Source: Streptococcus hillyeri
Lineage (GTDB): Bacteria; Bacillota; Bacilli; Lactobacillales; Streptococcaceae
NCBI RefSeq assembly: GCF_003686955.1
Contig: NZ_RCVM01000001.1
Location: 124,001-188,000 of the forward strand
DNA: 64,000 nucleotides
Direction: 5' to 3'
Numbering within the stretch: the stretch's first letter is position 1; each line of letters opens with the position of its first letter. The translations under genes were made by a program, and so were the position numbers. Below, piece after piece: positions 49,073-57,192 of this stretch. The notes under the pieces were generated by a model. That model was not told the origin of the DNA. It ran no database searches and worked only from the letters and a program-made list of their open reading frames with translations.

Positions 49073-49097
49073 AACAAGCTTTTTCGGCTTGTTTTTT
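49073..49097 (+). terminator. Terminator of the small membrane protein gene
   Basis: AACAAGC/GCTTGTT stem followed by a T run, just before the miaA promoter. Confidence 0.85.
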
Positions 49098-49109
49098 CTA
49101 TTTGGATTG

Positions 49110-49137
49110 TTGTGTCCTCGTCTCTCTGTGATATAAT
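49110..49137 (+). promoter_or_regulatory. miaA promoter, ends 6 bases before the start codon
   Basis: TTGTGT (49110-49115), a 16-bp spacer, and TGa-TATAAT with the -10 at 49132-49137. The start ATG is at 49144, which is about the expected transcription start. Confidence 0.75.
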
Positions 49138-49143
49138 ACTCCT

Positions 49144-50031
49144 ATGACTAAACTAATTGTAATTGCTGGGCCGACAGCAGTTGGAAAGACGGCTCTTGGG
49201 ATTAAACTGGCGCAAAACTTTAATGGAGAGATTATTTCAGGCGATAGCCAGCAGGTTTATCGTGACCTTAATATTGGTACGGCTAAGGCTAGTTTGGAGG
49301 AGCAAGCTGCTGCTGTTCACCATTTGATTGATGTTCGTGATGTGACAGAGACTTACTCGGCCTTTGATTTTGTGGCGGAGGCTAGGGCTGCGATTGAGGA
49401 TATTTCTAGCCGTGGCAAACTCCCTATCATTGTTGGCGGTACAGGTCTTTATCTTCAAAGCCTTCTTGAGGGCTATCATTTGGGCGGAGAGGTTGACCAA
49501 GAGGCCGTTCTGGCTTATCGTACGGAGCTTGATGCTTTTTCTGATGAGGTTTTATTTGGGAAAATAGCAAAGCTGGGGCTTGAGATTCCTCAGTTAAACC
49601 GCAGGCGTGCTATTCGTGCGCTTGAATTAGCACGATTTACAGATCACCTCGAAAACCAAGAAACAGACTATGATGCCCTGCTTTTATGCCTAACAGATGA
49701 CAGACAAGTCCTCTATGACCGTATCAATGGGCGTGTGGATAAGATGGTAGAGCAAGGGCTTTTGGATGAGGCTAGGTGGCTCTATGATAATTATCCGAAT
49801 GCTCAAGCTGCGCGTGGTATTGGGTATAAGGAGCTTTTTCCCTATTTTGCAGATGAGCAATCACTGGACGAAGCGGTTGACAAGCTCAAGCAAAACACAC
49901 GTCGCTTTGCGAAACGTCAGTTGACCTGGTTCAGAAACCGTATGGAGATGACCTTTTGTGAAGTTGGATCTAGTGATTTTGAGGCGAAGGTTAAGCAGCA
50001 GATTTCTGAATTTTTAAAAGGGGAAAAATGA
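49144..50031 (+). CDS. miaA: tRNA dimethylallyltransferase
   Basis: 295 residues, normal length. MiaA adds a dimethylallyl group to N6 of A37 in tRNAs reading UNN codons. Motifs: P-loop [34 protein letters not shown] and the C-terminal [16 protein letters not shown]. There is no Shine-Dalgarno sequence (ACTCCTATG), and the -10 box is 6 bases from ATG, so the mRNA is probably leaderless. It heads a block with the hydrolase, hflX and 52683 genes; its stop overlaps the next ATG (ATGA). Confidence 0.96.
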   Translation: MTKLIVIAGPTAVGKTALGIKLAQNFNGEIISGDSQQVYRDLNIGTAKASLEEQAAAVHHLIDVRDVTETYSAFDFVAEARAAIEDISSRGKLPIIVGGTGLYLQSLLEGYHLGGEVDQEAVLAYRTELDAFSDEVLFGKIAKLGLEIPQLNRRRAIRALELARFTDHLENQETDYDALLLCLTDDRQVLYDRINGRVDKMVEQGLLDEARWLYDNYPNAQAARGIGYKELFPYFADEQSLDEAVDKLKQNTRRFAKRQLTWFRNRMEMTFCEVGSSDFEAKVKQQISEFLKGEK

Positions 50032-50917
50032 GGTTGATGAAAAAAGTTTTGCTGATGTTGTTTGTACTGAGCATTTTGGGATATGCTGGCTTTTCATATT
50101 ATCTAGCAAGCTCGATTGTTACACCCAAGGTATTGACTTTGTCTGAGGAACGTCAATGGATTGAGGAATACGATTTAGTCGGTGATTTTGATGCTTACAA
50201 TAAGGAAGAGTTTACTGTTACAAGCTTCACGCTCAACTCATCAAATCAGATAATCTAACTTCTAGCAAATATGTGATTATCACACACGGCTTTCGTTCCA
50301 ATCGAAATGGAGCTATCAAGTATGTGGATAGTTACCACAAGTTAGGCTACCATGTGATTATTTATGATGTGCGTGGTCATGGTGAAAACCAACCAACGCC
50401 AGTTAGTCTTGGTAGATTAGAATCAGAAGATTTGCTTGCTTTGATACACTACACCTATCAAACCTTTGGTGAGACGATTAGTCTGGGGTTGCATGGTGAA
50501 TCTATGGGGAGTGCGATTTCCTTATCTGTTCTTGATAAACACCCTAAGTTAGATTTTGTAGTAGCGGACTGTGGGTTTACGAATTTATATGACCTGATAG
50601 AAGGAGCTTATGGGGATAATCACCTTGGTTTTCTCGTTTATGGTGTGAATGCTGTCACAAAATGGGGATTTGGGATTAACATGAAAGAGACCAGTCCGAT
50701 TGAGGCGATAAAAACGAATCAGGTGCCCATCTTATTTATCCATGGTGAAAAAGATAATTTTATCAAACCGGAAAATAGTCAAAAACTTTTCGAAGCGAAT
50801 GCTTCCAAGGATCAACTGGTCATTGTTCCAAAGGCAGAGCATGCTAGTTCACGAGAAATTTTAGGAAAAGAAGCCTACACAAAACTCATCGAAAATTTCA
50901 TTAATGGCTTGAAATGA
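50028..50917 (+). pseudogene. Alpha/beta hydrolase, frameshifted
   Basis: The first frame (50028-50258) gives an N-terminal membrane anchor and EEFTVTSFTLNSS, then a stop. From about 50225 a second frame reads LHAQLIKSDNLTSSKYV then IITHGFRSNRNGAIKY and runs to 50917, with the nucleophile elbow LHGESMGSA, the acid region FIHGEKDNF and catalytic His in KAEHASS. The homologous family has a few extra residues (S-x-D-G-x-K) at the join. The span is 890 bp; restoring 16 bp between two AAGCTT copies, only one of which remains, would give 906 bp and one frame. Restart at GTG 50273 without the anchor is possible. It overlaps miaA by 4 bp. Confidence 0.82.
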
Positions 50918-50936
50918 AAACGTCATTTTCATTAGG

Positions 50937-50964
50937 AAAGGGTGGTTACTTTGACCGCCTTTTT
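50937..50964 (+). terminator. Terminator after the hydrolase pseudogene
   Basis: AAAGGGTGGT/ACCGCCTTT stem with a bulge, then a T run. Confidence 0.65.
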
Positions 50965-51009
50965 ATCTTTTTTATGGTAAAATAGTAGCAATGGTCATTT
51001 TGAAGTTAA

Positions 51010-51460
51010 TACTCATCCAAAATCAAAATTAGCATTTTAGAGCCTCTAATACTTTTGATGGACTACCGAACGAAGTGAGGCTAAAATGTTTCTTTCGCTA
51101 TAGTGGTATTCTTAGCAGTGAAATTGTCCAGTGGATGGTTTCAGCCTGAGCTTAGAAATTAAAAAGCGAGGGGAATTGGCTCGATATGAACGGCTTTTTG
51201 GGAGAACTACAGAAATTGAGAATCAATTTCGTAGTAGTTCCCCCGCAAGGATGATTAGGGTGGACACTGTCGAGTAGTCGACAAGTACATCCAATCATCT
51301 ACTACGAAAAGTAGGCTCAAATCTAGCAATGAAACTCCGTAGGAGGTTTTGACACTGACTTCGTCAGTTATATTTCCCACCTCCAAAGGTCTCCCAGACC
51401 TTTGGAGCGTCCGCACTTTTAAGAAAGAAACAAAAAGTAATTTTTGATTTTTGTTAAGTA
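51010..51460. mobile_element. MITE-like element, 451 bp, containing composite repeat B
   Basis: The ends TACTCATCCAAAATC... (51010-51032) and its inverted partner (51438-51460, one base longer in the T run) match the element at 11291-11570, again bounded by TA. The left 110 bp are similar in both. The rest is replaced by a copy of the composite hairpin repeat, which suggests nested insertion. Confidence 0.6.
51118..51407 (-). repeat. Intergenic composite repeat, copy B (minus orientation)
   Basis: On the minus strand it starts with a 27-base hairpin, arms CTCCAAAGG/CCTTTGGAG (51407-51381), then GTGGGAAAT, the CTGAC-GAA-GTCAG hairpin (51368-51356) and a GGAG-type third stem. A GATGATT/AATCATC stem (51249-51299) and a long GAACTACAGAAATTGA-type hairpin (51203-51240) follow. 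Its tail (51158-51118) matches copy A at more than 35 of 41 positions. Confidence 0.7.
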
Positions 51461-51554
51461 TAAAATGACAAAAAGTCTGAATAAGATTAGAAGCTGAGTG
51501 ATCATTTTTCTTGAAAAGGAGAAGTGTATCAGGTATTAATTTAGGAGGTCTGCC

Positions 51555-52690
51555 ATGATTGAGACAAAAAAAGAGCAGGAGCGTGTCATTTTAGTAGGTG
51601 TTGAATTGCAGGACACGCCACATTTTGACATGTCAATGGCAGAGCTAGCTAGTCTTGCTAAGACGGCTGGTGCCGAAGTGGTGTCCAGTTACACCCAAAA
51701 AAGAGAACGTTATGACAGTAAGTCCTTTGTTGGTTCAGGAAAATTGGCTGAAATTAAAGACATTGTCGAAGCCGATGAAATTGACACTGTGATTGTCAAC
51801 AATCGTTTAACGCCTCGGCAAAACGCCAATTTGGAGACAGAACTCGGTGTCAAAGTCATTGACCGTATGCAGTTGATTTTAGATATTTTTGCCATGCGTG
51901 CAAGAAGTCACGAGGGCCAGGTGAGAGTCAACTAGAATTGAACCGTCGTTCCATTAGAAATCAGATTTCGGATATTGAACGTCAATTAAAAATTGTTGAG
52001 AAAAATCGCCAGACCATACGCGACAAACGAAGCCAGTCTGAGGTCTTTAAAATTGGTCTTATCGGCTATACCAATGCAGGGAAATCAACGATTATGAATG
52101 TCTTAACAGATAATCGTCAGTACGAAGCCGATGAATTGTTTGCGACTTTGGATGCGACAACCAAGCAGATTTATCTTCAAAATCAATTTCAGGCAACCTT
52201 GACGGATACTGTTGGGTTTATTCAAGACTTGCCGACGGAATTGGTAGCAGCTTTTAAGTCAACTTTGGAAGAAAGTCGCCATGTGGATTTACTCCTTCAT
52301 GTGATTGATGCGTCAGATCCAGATCACGAAGAACATGAAAAGGTTGTTTTGGATCTCCTCAAGGATTTGGACATGCTAGATATTCCGCGTTTAGCCATTT
52401 ACAATAAAATGGACAAGGCTGAAAATTTAACAGCAACAGCCTTCCCAAATGTTCGTATTTCTGCACGTGAAGAAGGGGCAAGAGAAAGTTTACGCCGTCT
52501 CATTATTGACGAGATTCGTGATGTTTTTGAACCCTTTAACATCAAAGTTAGCCAAGATAAGCTTTATAAACTTTATGAGCTTAATCGCCTTGCTTTGTTA
52601 GACCGCTATGATTTTGATGAACCGATTGAGGAAATCACAGGTCATATTGCGAGCCATAATCGTTGGAAGTTAGAAGAATTTTATGATTGA
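51555..52690 (+). pseudogene. hflX: Ribosome-associated GTPase HflX, internal deletion and frameshift
   Basis: The start is normal (AGGAGGT then ATG 51555), and the first 124 residues up to MRARSHEG match the N-terminal HflX domain. The frame then reads QVRVN and stops at 51935. The second frame resumes at ESQLELNRRSIRN and continues through the GTPase domain (GYTNAGKST, DTVGFIQDLP, NKMD) to 52690. About 35 residues between HEG and GES, including the glycine-rich GxxRGPGE loop, are missing. At the join, GGGCCAGGT resembles the lost GGCCCAGGT of the GPG codons, so deletion between short repeats is likely. HflX splits stalled or damaged ribosomes; this copy should be inactive. Confidence 0.88.
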
Positions 52691-53321
52691 TTATATATCA
52701 CTTGCCCTCACTTATGGGGGCTTTACCGTGTTGGATAAGGTTTATTTGGAAAATAAGCTGGCGCAACTATCAGAAGATGATAAATTAACTTTTATTACGC
52801 CACCACCTAGTGTTATCAACGCTTATTTTGCAGAGCTTTATCAAAAAGAAAGTCCAGAAGCAGCCACAAATTATTTTTTCAAGATGAGCCAGGAACTTAA
52901 ACTGTACCAGGCAAATCCCTCTTTTTTAGAAGAAAAACCCTTTGTCAGATTAAATTTATCAGGCAAATCTTATGGGTTTGCCTATGAAAGTGATGAGGAA
53001 ATCGCTCTTGTTTTTTCAGAACAAGATGAGCCAGTGAGCTCTGCTATTTTGTTTGAATTAGCACAGATTTTTCCACATTATAAGATTTACCTACAAGATA
53101 GCCTGATTAAGATGGCTAAAATGGCATTTTCAAATGAGGAATTAGAAGATTTAACCCCTGAAACGGCACTGCTAAGCCAAGTCACAAGACTTTCAGGAGA
53201 CGTCATCAAAGTCCAATCTTTCAACCAAGAAGAATGTGCAGAGCTTGCGTCAGCTTTTGAGGGAGAAAAATACTACCACTACCAACAAAGAGAATTTGTC
53301 ATCTACATTGCTGAAAAGTAA
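52683..53321 (+). CDS. Conserved hypothetical protein between hflX and rnz
   Basis: 212 residues, acidic, no signal or membrane segment. A TYGGFTVLDKVYLENKL start and FITPPPSVINAYFAELYQ are the most distinctive stretches. It overlaps hflX by 8 bp and should be cotranslated with it. A gene in this place is usual in streptococci and sometimes labelled cystathionine beta-lyase, but no PLP-binding lysine motif is visible and I do not support that name. Function unknown. Confidence 0.65.
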   Translation: MIDYISLALTYGGFTVLDKVYLENKLAQLSEDDKLTFITPPPSVINAYFAELYQKESPEAATNYFFKMSQELKLYQANPSFLEEKPFVRLNLSGKSYGFAYESDEEIALVFSEQDEPVSSAILFELAQIFPHYKIYLQDSLIKMAKMAFSNEELEDLTPETALLSQVTRLSGDVIKVQSFNQEECAELASAFEGEKYYHYQQREFVIYIAEK

Positions 53322-53764
53322 ATTAGCAAGCCATCCTAGGGATAAAATATGAGAACCTGACGTGACAGATACTTAGATGAACTGAAAAAGAATAGAATGT
53401 ATGAGAAAAGAGTGTGAGCAAACTTCAAATCGTTACATGACATGATGTCCCGATGCTTAGCTCTATAACTCGTTATTCCGTTTAAAATGTCTATAGAAGT
53501 TTTTGAAAGTAAGAGAGATTTTCTAATTTTAACGAGCGATAGCGAGTAAATCAACGATACTTCCGCCGTGATGAAAGTGTCAGAAATGACTCGAAGTAAT
53601 ATTTCTGGCACTCGGAATATTTGAGACCTAATTGAACACGCCTACAATGCTATGAATTTAGACTCACTTTCCTAGATGCTTACGGCATCTTCGTCAAGCT
53701 CCATAAAATTCTTTGCATTGCTTAACAGCTTTGTATCTTAAATTAGGCTCAAATATTAGTCATG
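53322..53764 (+). other. First half of the 800-bp gap before rnz
   Basis: No convincing gene. It contains scattered hairpins (GTCAGAAATGA/TATTTCTGGCAC region near 53578-53612; CCGTGATGAA) and reads like decayed repeat. A 91-codon minus-strand frame (53336-53611) lacks a ribosome site and looks like chance. Confidence 0.35.
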
Positions 53765-54000
53765 CTCAAATAGTCCAGTGGGCTATTTGAGGTTGGAAAT
53801 AAAGTAGGCTACAGCCTGTGTCAAATACCCGTAGGAAGTCTGCTTGTGTCCGACATCACTTAAGGAAGTGAGAGTGGGACAGAAGTCATGATTTCGAAGA
53901 AATTGACTTCGTCGTCCCACCTCCGCACAGTTGATTAGGATGGCCGCTAACGATTGCGTAGCAAGGGTTTAGGACCTCCAATCAACCACTGCGTCAATCT
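53765..54000 (+). repeat. Intergenic composite repeat, copy C
   Basis: Module 1: a 27-base hairpin, arms CTCAAATAG/CTATTTGAG (53765-53791), then GTTGGAAAT and AGGC-TACA-GCCT. Module 2: GTGGGAC...GTCCCAC with inner GAAGTCA/TGACTTC (53874-53919). Module 3: CCGCACAGTTGATTAGG to AATCAACCACTGCG (about 53923-53992). I recall similar GTCGTCCCACCTCCGCACAG sequences between genes of other streptococci. Confidence 0.7.
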
Positions 54001-54095
54001 GTTATTACCATTAAAAATAGAAGGTTGAAATATTTATGTCCCAACCTCAAGAGTGAAAACAGAATAACGACAATAAAAGAATGAAAAGAAAGGAT

Positions 54096-54114
54096 GTCGT
54101 AGGTTTGCCCTACG
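54096..54114 (+). other. Hairpin before the rnz start
   Basis: TCGTAGG/CCTACGA stem. AAAGGA lies just upstream of it and the rnz ATG 14 bases downstream, with no ribosome site adjacent to the ATG. The same order is seen before clpE. Confidence 0.4.
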
Positions 54115-54128
54115 ATTAGTATGATAAG

Positions 54129-55058
54129 ATGGAATTACAGTTCTTAGGAACAGGGGCAGGTCAGCCTGCAAAACAGCGTAATGTGTCAAGTTTAGTGTTG
54201 AAATTATTGGATGAGATTAACGAAATTTGGATGTTTGACTGTGGTGAAGGGACTCAGCGCCAGATTTTGGAAACAACGATTAAGCCTCGTAAGGTTAAGA
54301 AAATTTTTATCACGCATTTGCATGGAGACCATGTTTTGGGGTTGCCAGGATTCCTTGCCAGCCGTGCTTTTCAAGCTAGTGAAGAGCAGACGGATTTGGA
54401 TATTTATGGTCCGCTAGGTATTCGTCAATTTGTCTTGACCAGTCTCAAAGTAACAGGGTCACGTCTGCCTTACCGTATTAATTTTTACGAATTTGATCGA
54501 CAGAATTTGGGTAAAATACTGGAAACAGACAAGTTTATTGTTTATGCTGATCAGTTAGATCATAGCATTTTTTGTATGGGTTATCGTGTCATGCAGAAAG
54601 ATTTGGAAGGAACTCTTGATGCGGAAGCTCTAAAAGCGGCAGGTGTTCCTTTTGGTCCCCTTTTTGGTAAAGTTAAAAATGGTGAAGATATTACCTTAGA
54701 AGACGGAACAAAAATCATTGCAAAGGATTATATTTCAGAGCCTAAAAAAGGGAAAATCATCACTATTTTAGGAGATACAAGACAAACGGATGCCAGTGTC
54801 CGTCTCGCACTTGGAGCAGATGTTTTGGTGCATGAATCCACTTATGGAAAAGGGGATGAGAAAATTGCTCGAAGCCATGGGCATTCAACCAACATGCAAG
54901 CAGCAGAGGTGGCAAAAGCAGCGTCAGCCAAACGTCTTTTACTCAACCATGTTTCGGCACGTTTTCTTGGCCGTGATTGTAGGCAGATGGAGCGCGATGC
55001 GTCAGCCATTTTCAAAAATGTCCATGTTGTGAAAGATTTTGAGGAGATTGAGATTTGA
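54129..55058 (+). CDS. rnz: Ribonuclease Z (tRNA 3' processing endonuclease)
   Basis: 309 residues. The metallo-beta-lactamase core is [20 protein letters not shown], then the zinc-binding motif [15 protein letters not shown] (HxHxDH), later LGDTR and ESTYG, and the HST/His near the end ([23 protein letters not shown]). It cuts the 3' trailer of tRNA precursors lacking encoded CCA. It overlaps the following SDR gene by 4 bp (TTGA). No ordinary Shine-Dalgarno sequence sits next to the ATG. Confidence 0.95.
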   Translation: MELQFLGTGAGQPAKQRNVSSLVLKLLDEINEIWMFDCGEGTQRQILETTIKPRKVKKIFITHLHGDHVLGLPGFLASRAFQASEEQTDLDIYGPLGIRQFVLTSLKVTGSRLPYRINFYEFDRQNLGKILETDKFIVYADQLDHSIFCMGYRVMQKDLEGTLDAEALKAAGVPFGPLFGKVKNGEDITLEDGTKIIAKDYISEPKKGKIITILGDTRQTDASVRLALGADVLVHESTYGKGDEKIARSHGHSTNMQAAEVAKAASAKRLLLNHVSARFLGRDCRQMERDASAIFKNVHVVKDFEEIEI

Positions 55059-55819
55059 GAATTATTGTGATTACGGGGGCTTCTGGGGGAATAGCAGAGC
55101 AGTTAATCAAGCAAGTACCGCAAGAGGATATGATTCTTCTCATCGGTCGGAGTGAGGAGCGCCTAGCAGAGCTTTACAAGAACCGCCAAAACAAACGTTG
55201 TATCGGTCTTGATATTACGGATGATAGTGCTGTTGAGCGCTTGATTTCTAAGATTTATCAAGAATTTGGTCGGATTGATATTCTCATCAATAATGCTGGT
55301 TATGCGACTTACAAGGATTTTGAACAGTTTTCGATGACTGAAATCCGTGACATGTTTGATGTCAATACCTTTGCTAGTATGAATTTTTGCCGTCTCGTTG
55401 GTGGTAAGATGAAGGAAGCTAAATCAGGTCACATTATCAACATTGTCTCTATGTCAGGTTATATGGCTACGGGGCAATCGTCTATCTATTCAGCGAGCAA
55501 ATTTGCCATGATTGGCTATTCAGATACCCTTCGTTTAGAATTGGCTCCTTATGGTGTATTTGTCACGACTGTTAATCCAGGTCCTGTTGCGACAAAATTC
55601 TTTGACCAAGCAGACCCAAGCGGTGCTTATCTTGATAGTGTCAAAGCTTTTACCTTGCAGCCTGAGGTGGTTGCGACTAAGATTGTTAACATTCTAGGAA
55701 AGAAAAAGCGTCAGTTGAACATGCCGCTTGCCTTAAATGCCGCTCATAAAGCCTACACGCTGTTTCCAACTATTGCTGATTTTTTAGCAGGGACCGTGTT
55801 TAATTTGAAAGGAAAGTAA
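55055..55819 (+). CDS. Short-chain dehydrogenase/reductase
   Basis: 254 residues from TTG 55055, with GAGGAG 9 bases upstream. Classical SDR motifs: the NAD(P) fold [17 protein letters not shown], catalytic Ser in IVSMSGYMA, and YSASK with the Tyr and Lys. The substrate is unknown; relatives include YqjQ/DltE-like oxidoreductases. Placement after rnz, with a TTGA overlap, is typical of streptococci. The C-terminal hydrophobic patch may contact the membrane. Confidence 0.9.
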   Translation: MRIIVITGASGGIAEQLIKQVPQEDMILLIGRSEERLAELYKNRQNKRCIGLDITDDSAVERLISKIYQEFGRIDILINNAGYATYKDFEQFSMTEIRDMFDVNTFASMNFCRLVGGKMKEAKSGHIINIVSMSGYMATGQSSIYSASKFAMIGYSDTLRLELAPYGVFVTTVNPGPVATKFFDQADPSGAYLDSVKAFTLQPEVVATKIVNILGKKKRQLNMPLALNAAHKAYTLFPTIADFLAGTVFNLKGK

Positions 55820-55820
55820 G

Positions 55821-56108
55821 ATGCGTAAAAATGTAACGGTGGGACTCTTAGTAGCGTCCGTTGGCTTAACAGCCTTGTTGTCTATTGCCAATATCCAATC
55901 TGTGACAGTCAATTATTTATTTGGAACGTTTAAGTTGCCTTTGATTTTACTGATTTTGCTTTCAGTTGGTTTAGGAATGTTCATTCAATTTCTGCTCGGC
56001 TTTTTCAAAAACATGAGCTTACGCCAAGAAATTAAAAATCTGAAGCTAAATCACAAAGGGCAAGAAGAAACAGTTTTGGAAGCAAGAAAAGAATCTGATG
56101 AAAAATAG
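55821..56108 (+). CDS. LapA/DUF1049-domain membrane protein
   Basis: 95 residues. Two hydrophobic helices (about 5-24 and 37-63) are followed by a cytoplasmic coiled coil (MSLRQEIKNLKLNHKGQEET), the layout of LapA-domain (DUF1049) proteins. In Gram-negatives LapA helps regulate LPS synthesis; in Firmicutes the role is unknown. It starts one base after the SDR stop, with AAAGGAAAG across the junction, so it is in the same operon. Confidence 0.75.
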   Translation: MRKNVTVGLLVASVGLTALLSIANIQSVTVNYLFGTFKLPLILLILLSVGLGMFIQFLLGFFKNMSLRQEIKNLKLNHKGQEETVLEARKESDEK

Positions 56109-56115
56109 GATTACT

Positions 56116-56505
56116 ATGGATATTTTATTACACGAAATTAGAGTTTTTGAAAATTATGATGTAAAATTGGCAGAAGAAGGTCATATTGTTATTGATACTA
56201 AGGTAGTAGATGGTTCTCTAAACTATTATGGTAATGCTCATGGTGGTTATCTATTTACGCTCTGTGACCAAATTTCTGGTTTGGTTTCTCGCTCACTTGG
56301 TGTCAATGCGGTGACACTACAGTCAAATATTAATTACTTGCGAGCAGGTCATCTTGGAGATACTTTAACAGTAGAAGGACGTTGTGTGCACAATGGTCGT
56401 ACCACAAAAATAGTTGACACTGTGATTACCAATGAAAAGGGAGACGTTATCACTAAAGCAAGTTTTACCATGTTTGTCACAGGAAAACCAGCAGGTGATG
56501 CGTAA
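56116..56505 (+). CDS. PaaI-type hotdog-fold thioesterase
   Basis: 129 residues from ATG 56116, five bases after AGGA; an in-frame ATG at 56098 overlaps the previous gene. The hotdog signature is YGNAHGGYLFTLCDQISG, with the Asn-x-x-Gly-Gly turn and catalytic Asp, as in PaaI-family acyl-CoA thioesterases (phenylacetyl-CoA or other acyl-CoA). Substrate unknown. It is in the rnz-SDR-lapA direction and probably cotranscribed. Confidence 0.82.
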   Translation: MDILLHEIRVFENYDVKLAEEGHIVIDTKVVDGSLNYYGNAHGGYLFTLCDQISGLVSRSLGVNAVTLQSNINYLRAGHLGDTLTVEGRCVHNGRTTKIVDTVITNEKGDVITKASFTMFVTGKPAGDA

Positions 56506-57106
56506 TGTTATGGATAATCCTGTTAAAATAAATCTACAAAAAAAGTATGAAAAGCTTACAGATAAACAGAGGTGTCTATTGGAGTTTTATGGTGATTTAC
56601 CCAAAGAAGAAAAATACTTCATTCCAATTAAACGAAGACGCCAACCAAATGTGCAAGTAGGCGATATTTTTGCAGTATAACTGCCAGATAAGAAATTTTG
56701 CTATGGTAAAGTTATTGCTCCAGCCGCCAAATTACCTCGGATTCAGGAAGGATTTTTTTCTGTCATGATGAGTAATATTGTGACAAACACACTAGATGAA
56801 GTAACATTTGAACTGAATGAATCAAGTATTTTATTACCTCCATGGATTGTAAACGAAACATTTTGGCGGAATGGTACATTTTTTACCATTAGTCGAAAAC
56901 CTCTAACAAACAAAGAAAAGGACCTCAAGATTGGTTATGTCGTATTTGATGCGAAAAAGCACTTGAGAGGTGAAAGAGGTTGGGACTTATATGATATCAA
57001 TGGTAATTTAATTGAGAAAGCGGATTATTATACTTTTTCTGGTTATACAACAATACATGGCATGGAATTTGATTTATATCGTGAAAAGATATGTGGAACT
57101 ATATAA
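56498..57106 (+). pseudogene. Imm26-like immunity protein gene with an in-frame stop
   Basis: Two stretches lie in the same frame, separated by a single TAA (56678-56680). Upstream it reads QPNVQVGDIFAV; after the stop it continues LPDKKFCYGKVIAPAAKLPR, then LPPWIVNETFWRNGTFF to the end at 57106. GDIFAV-x-LPD-x-K-x-x-YGKV is the typical start of Imm26-family immunity proteins of polymorphic toxin systems, so one codon has become a stop. The intact product would have about 200 residues from ATG 56498 or 56510. No toxin gene is nearby. Readthrough or a sequencing error is possible. Confidence 0.75.
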
Positions 57107-57157
57107 AAAGTAGGAAAGGGTTGTTCGATAAGCAGAAACTTATTTGAATGAGTGATT

Positions 57158-57185
57158 TTGGTAATACGCCAAAGTCTTTTATAAC
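57158..57185 (+). promoter_or_regulatory. Candidate recJ promoter
   Basis: TTGGTA (57158-57163), a 16-bp spacer, and TATAAC (57180-57185), ending 7 bases before the ATG. Confidence 0.4.
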
Positions 57186-57192
57186 TTAAACT

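Noticed and set aside
53336..53611. 91-codon minus-strand frame before rnz
   Set aside because: No ribosome site, low-complexity product, and the region reads as decayed repeat.
54080..54119. Twelve-codon upstream frame before rnz
   Set aside because: No convincing ribosome site; it may be chance. The hairpin inside it is more notable.
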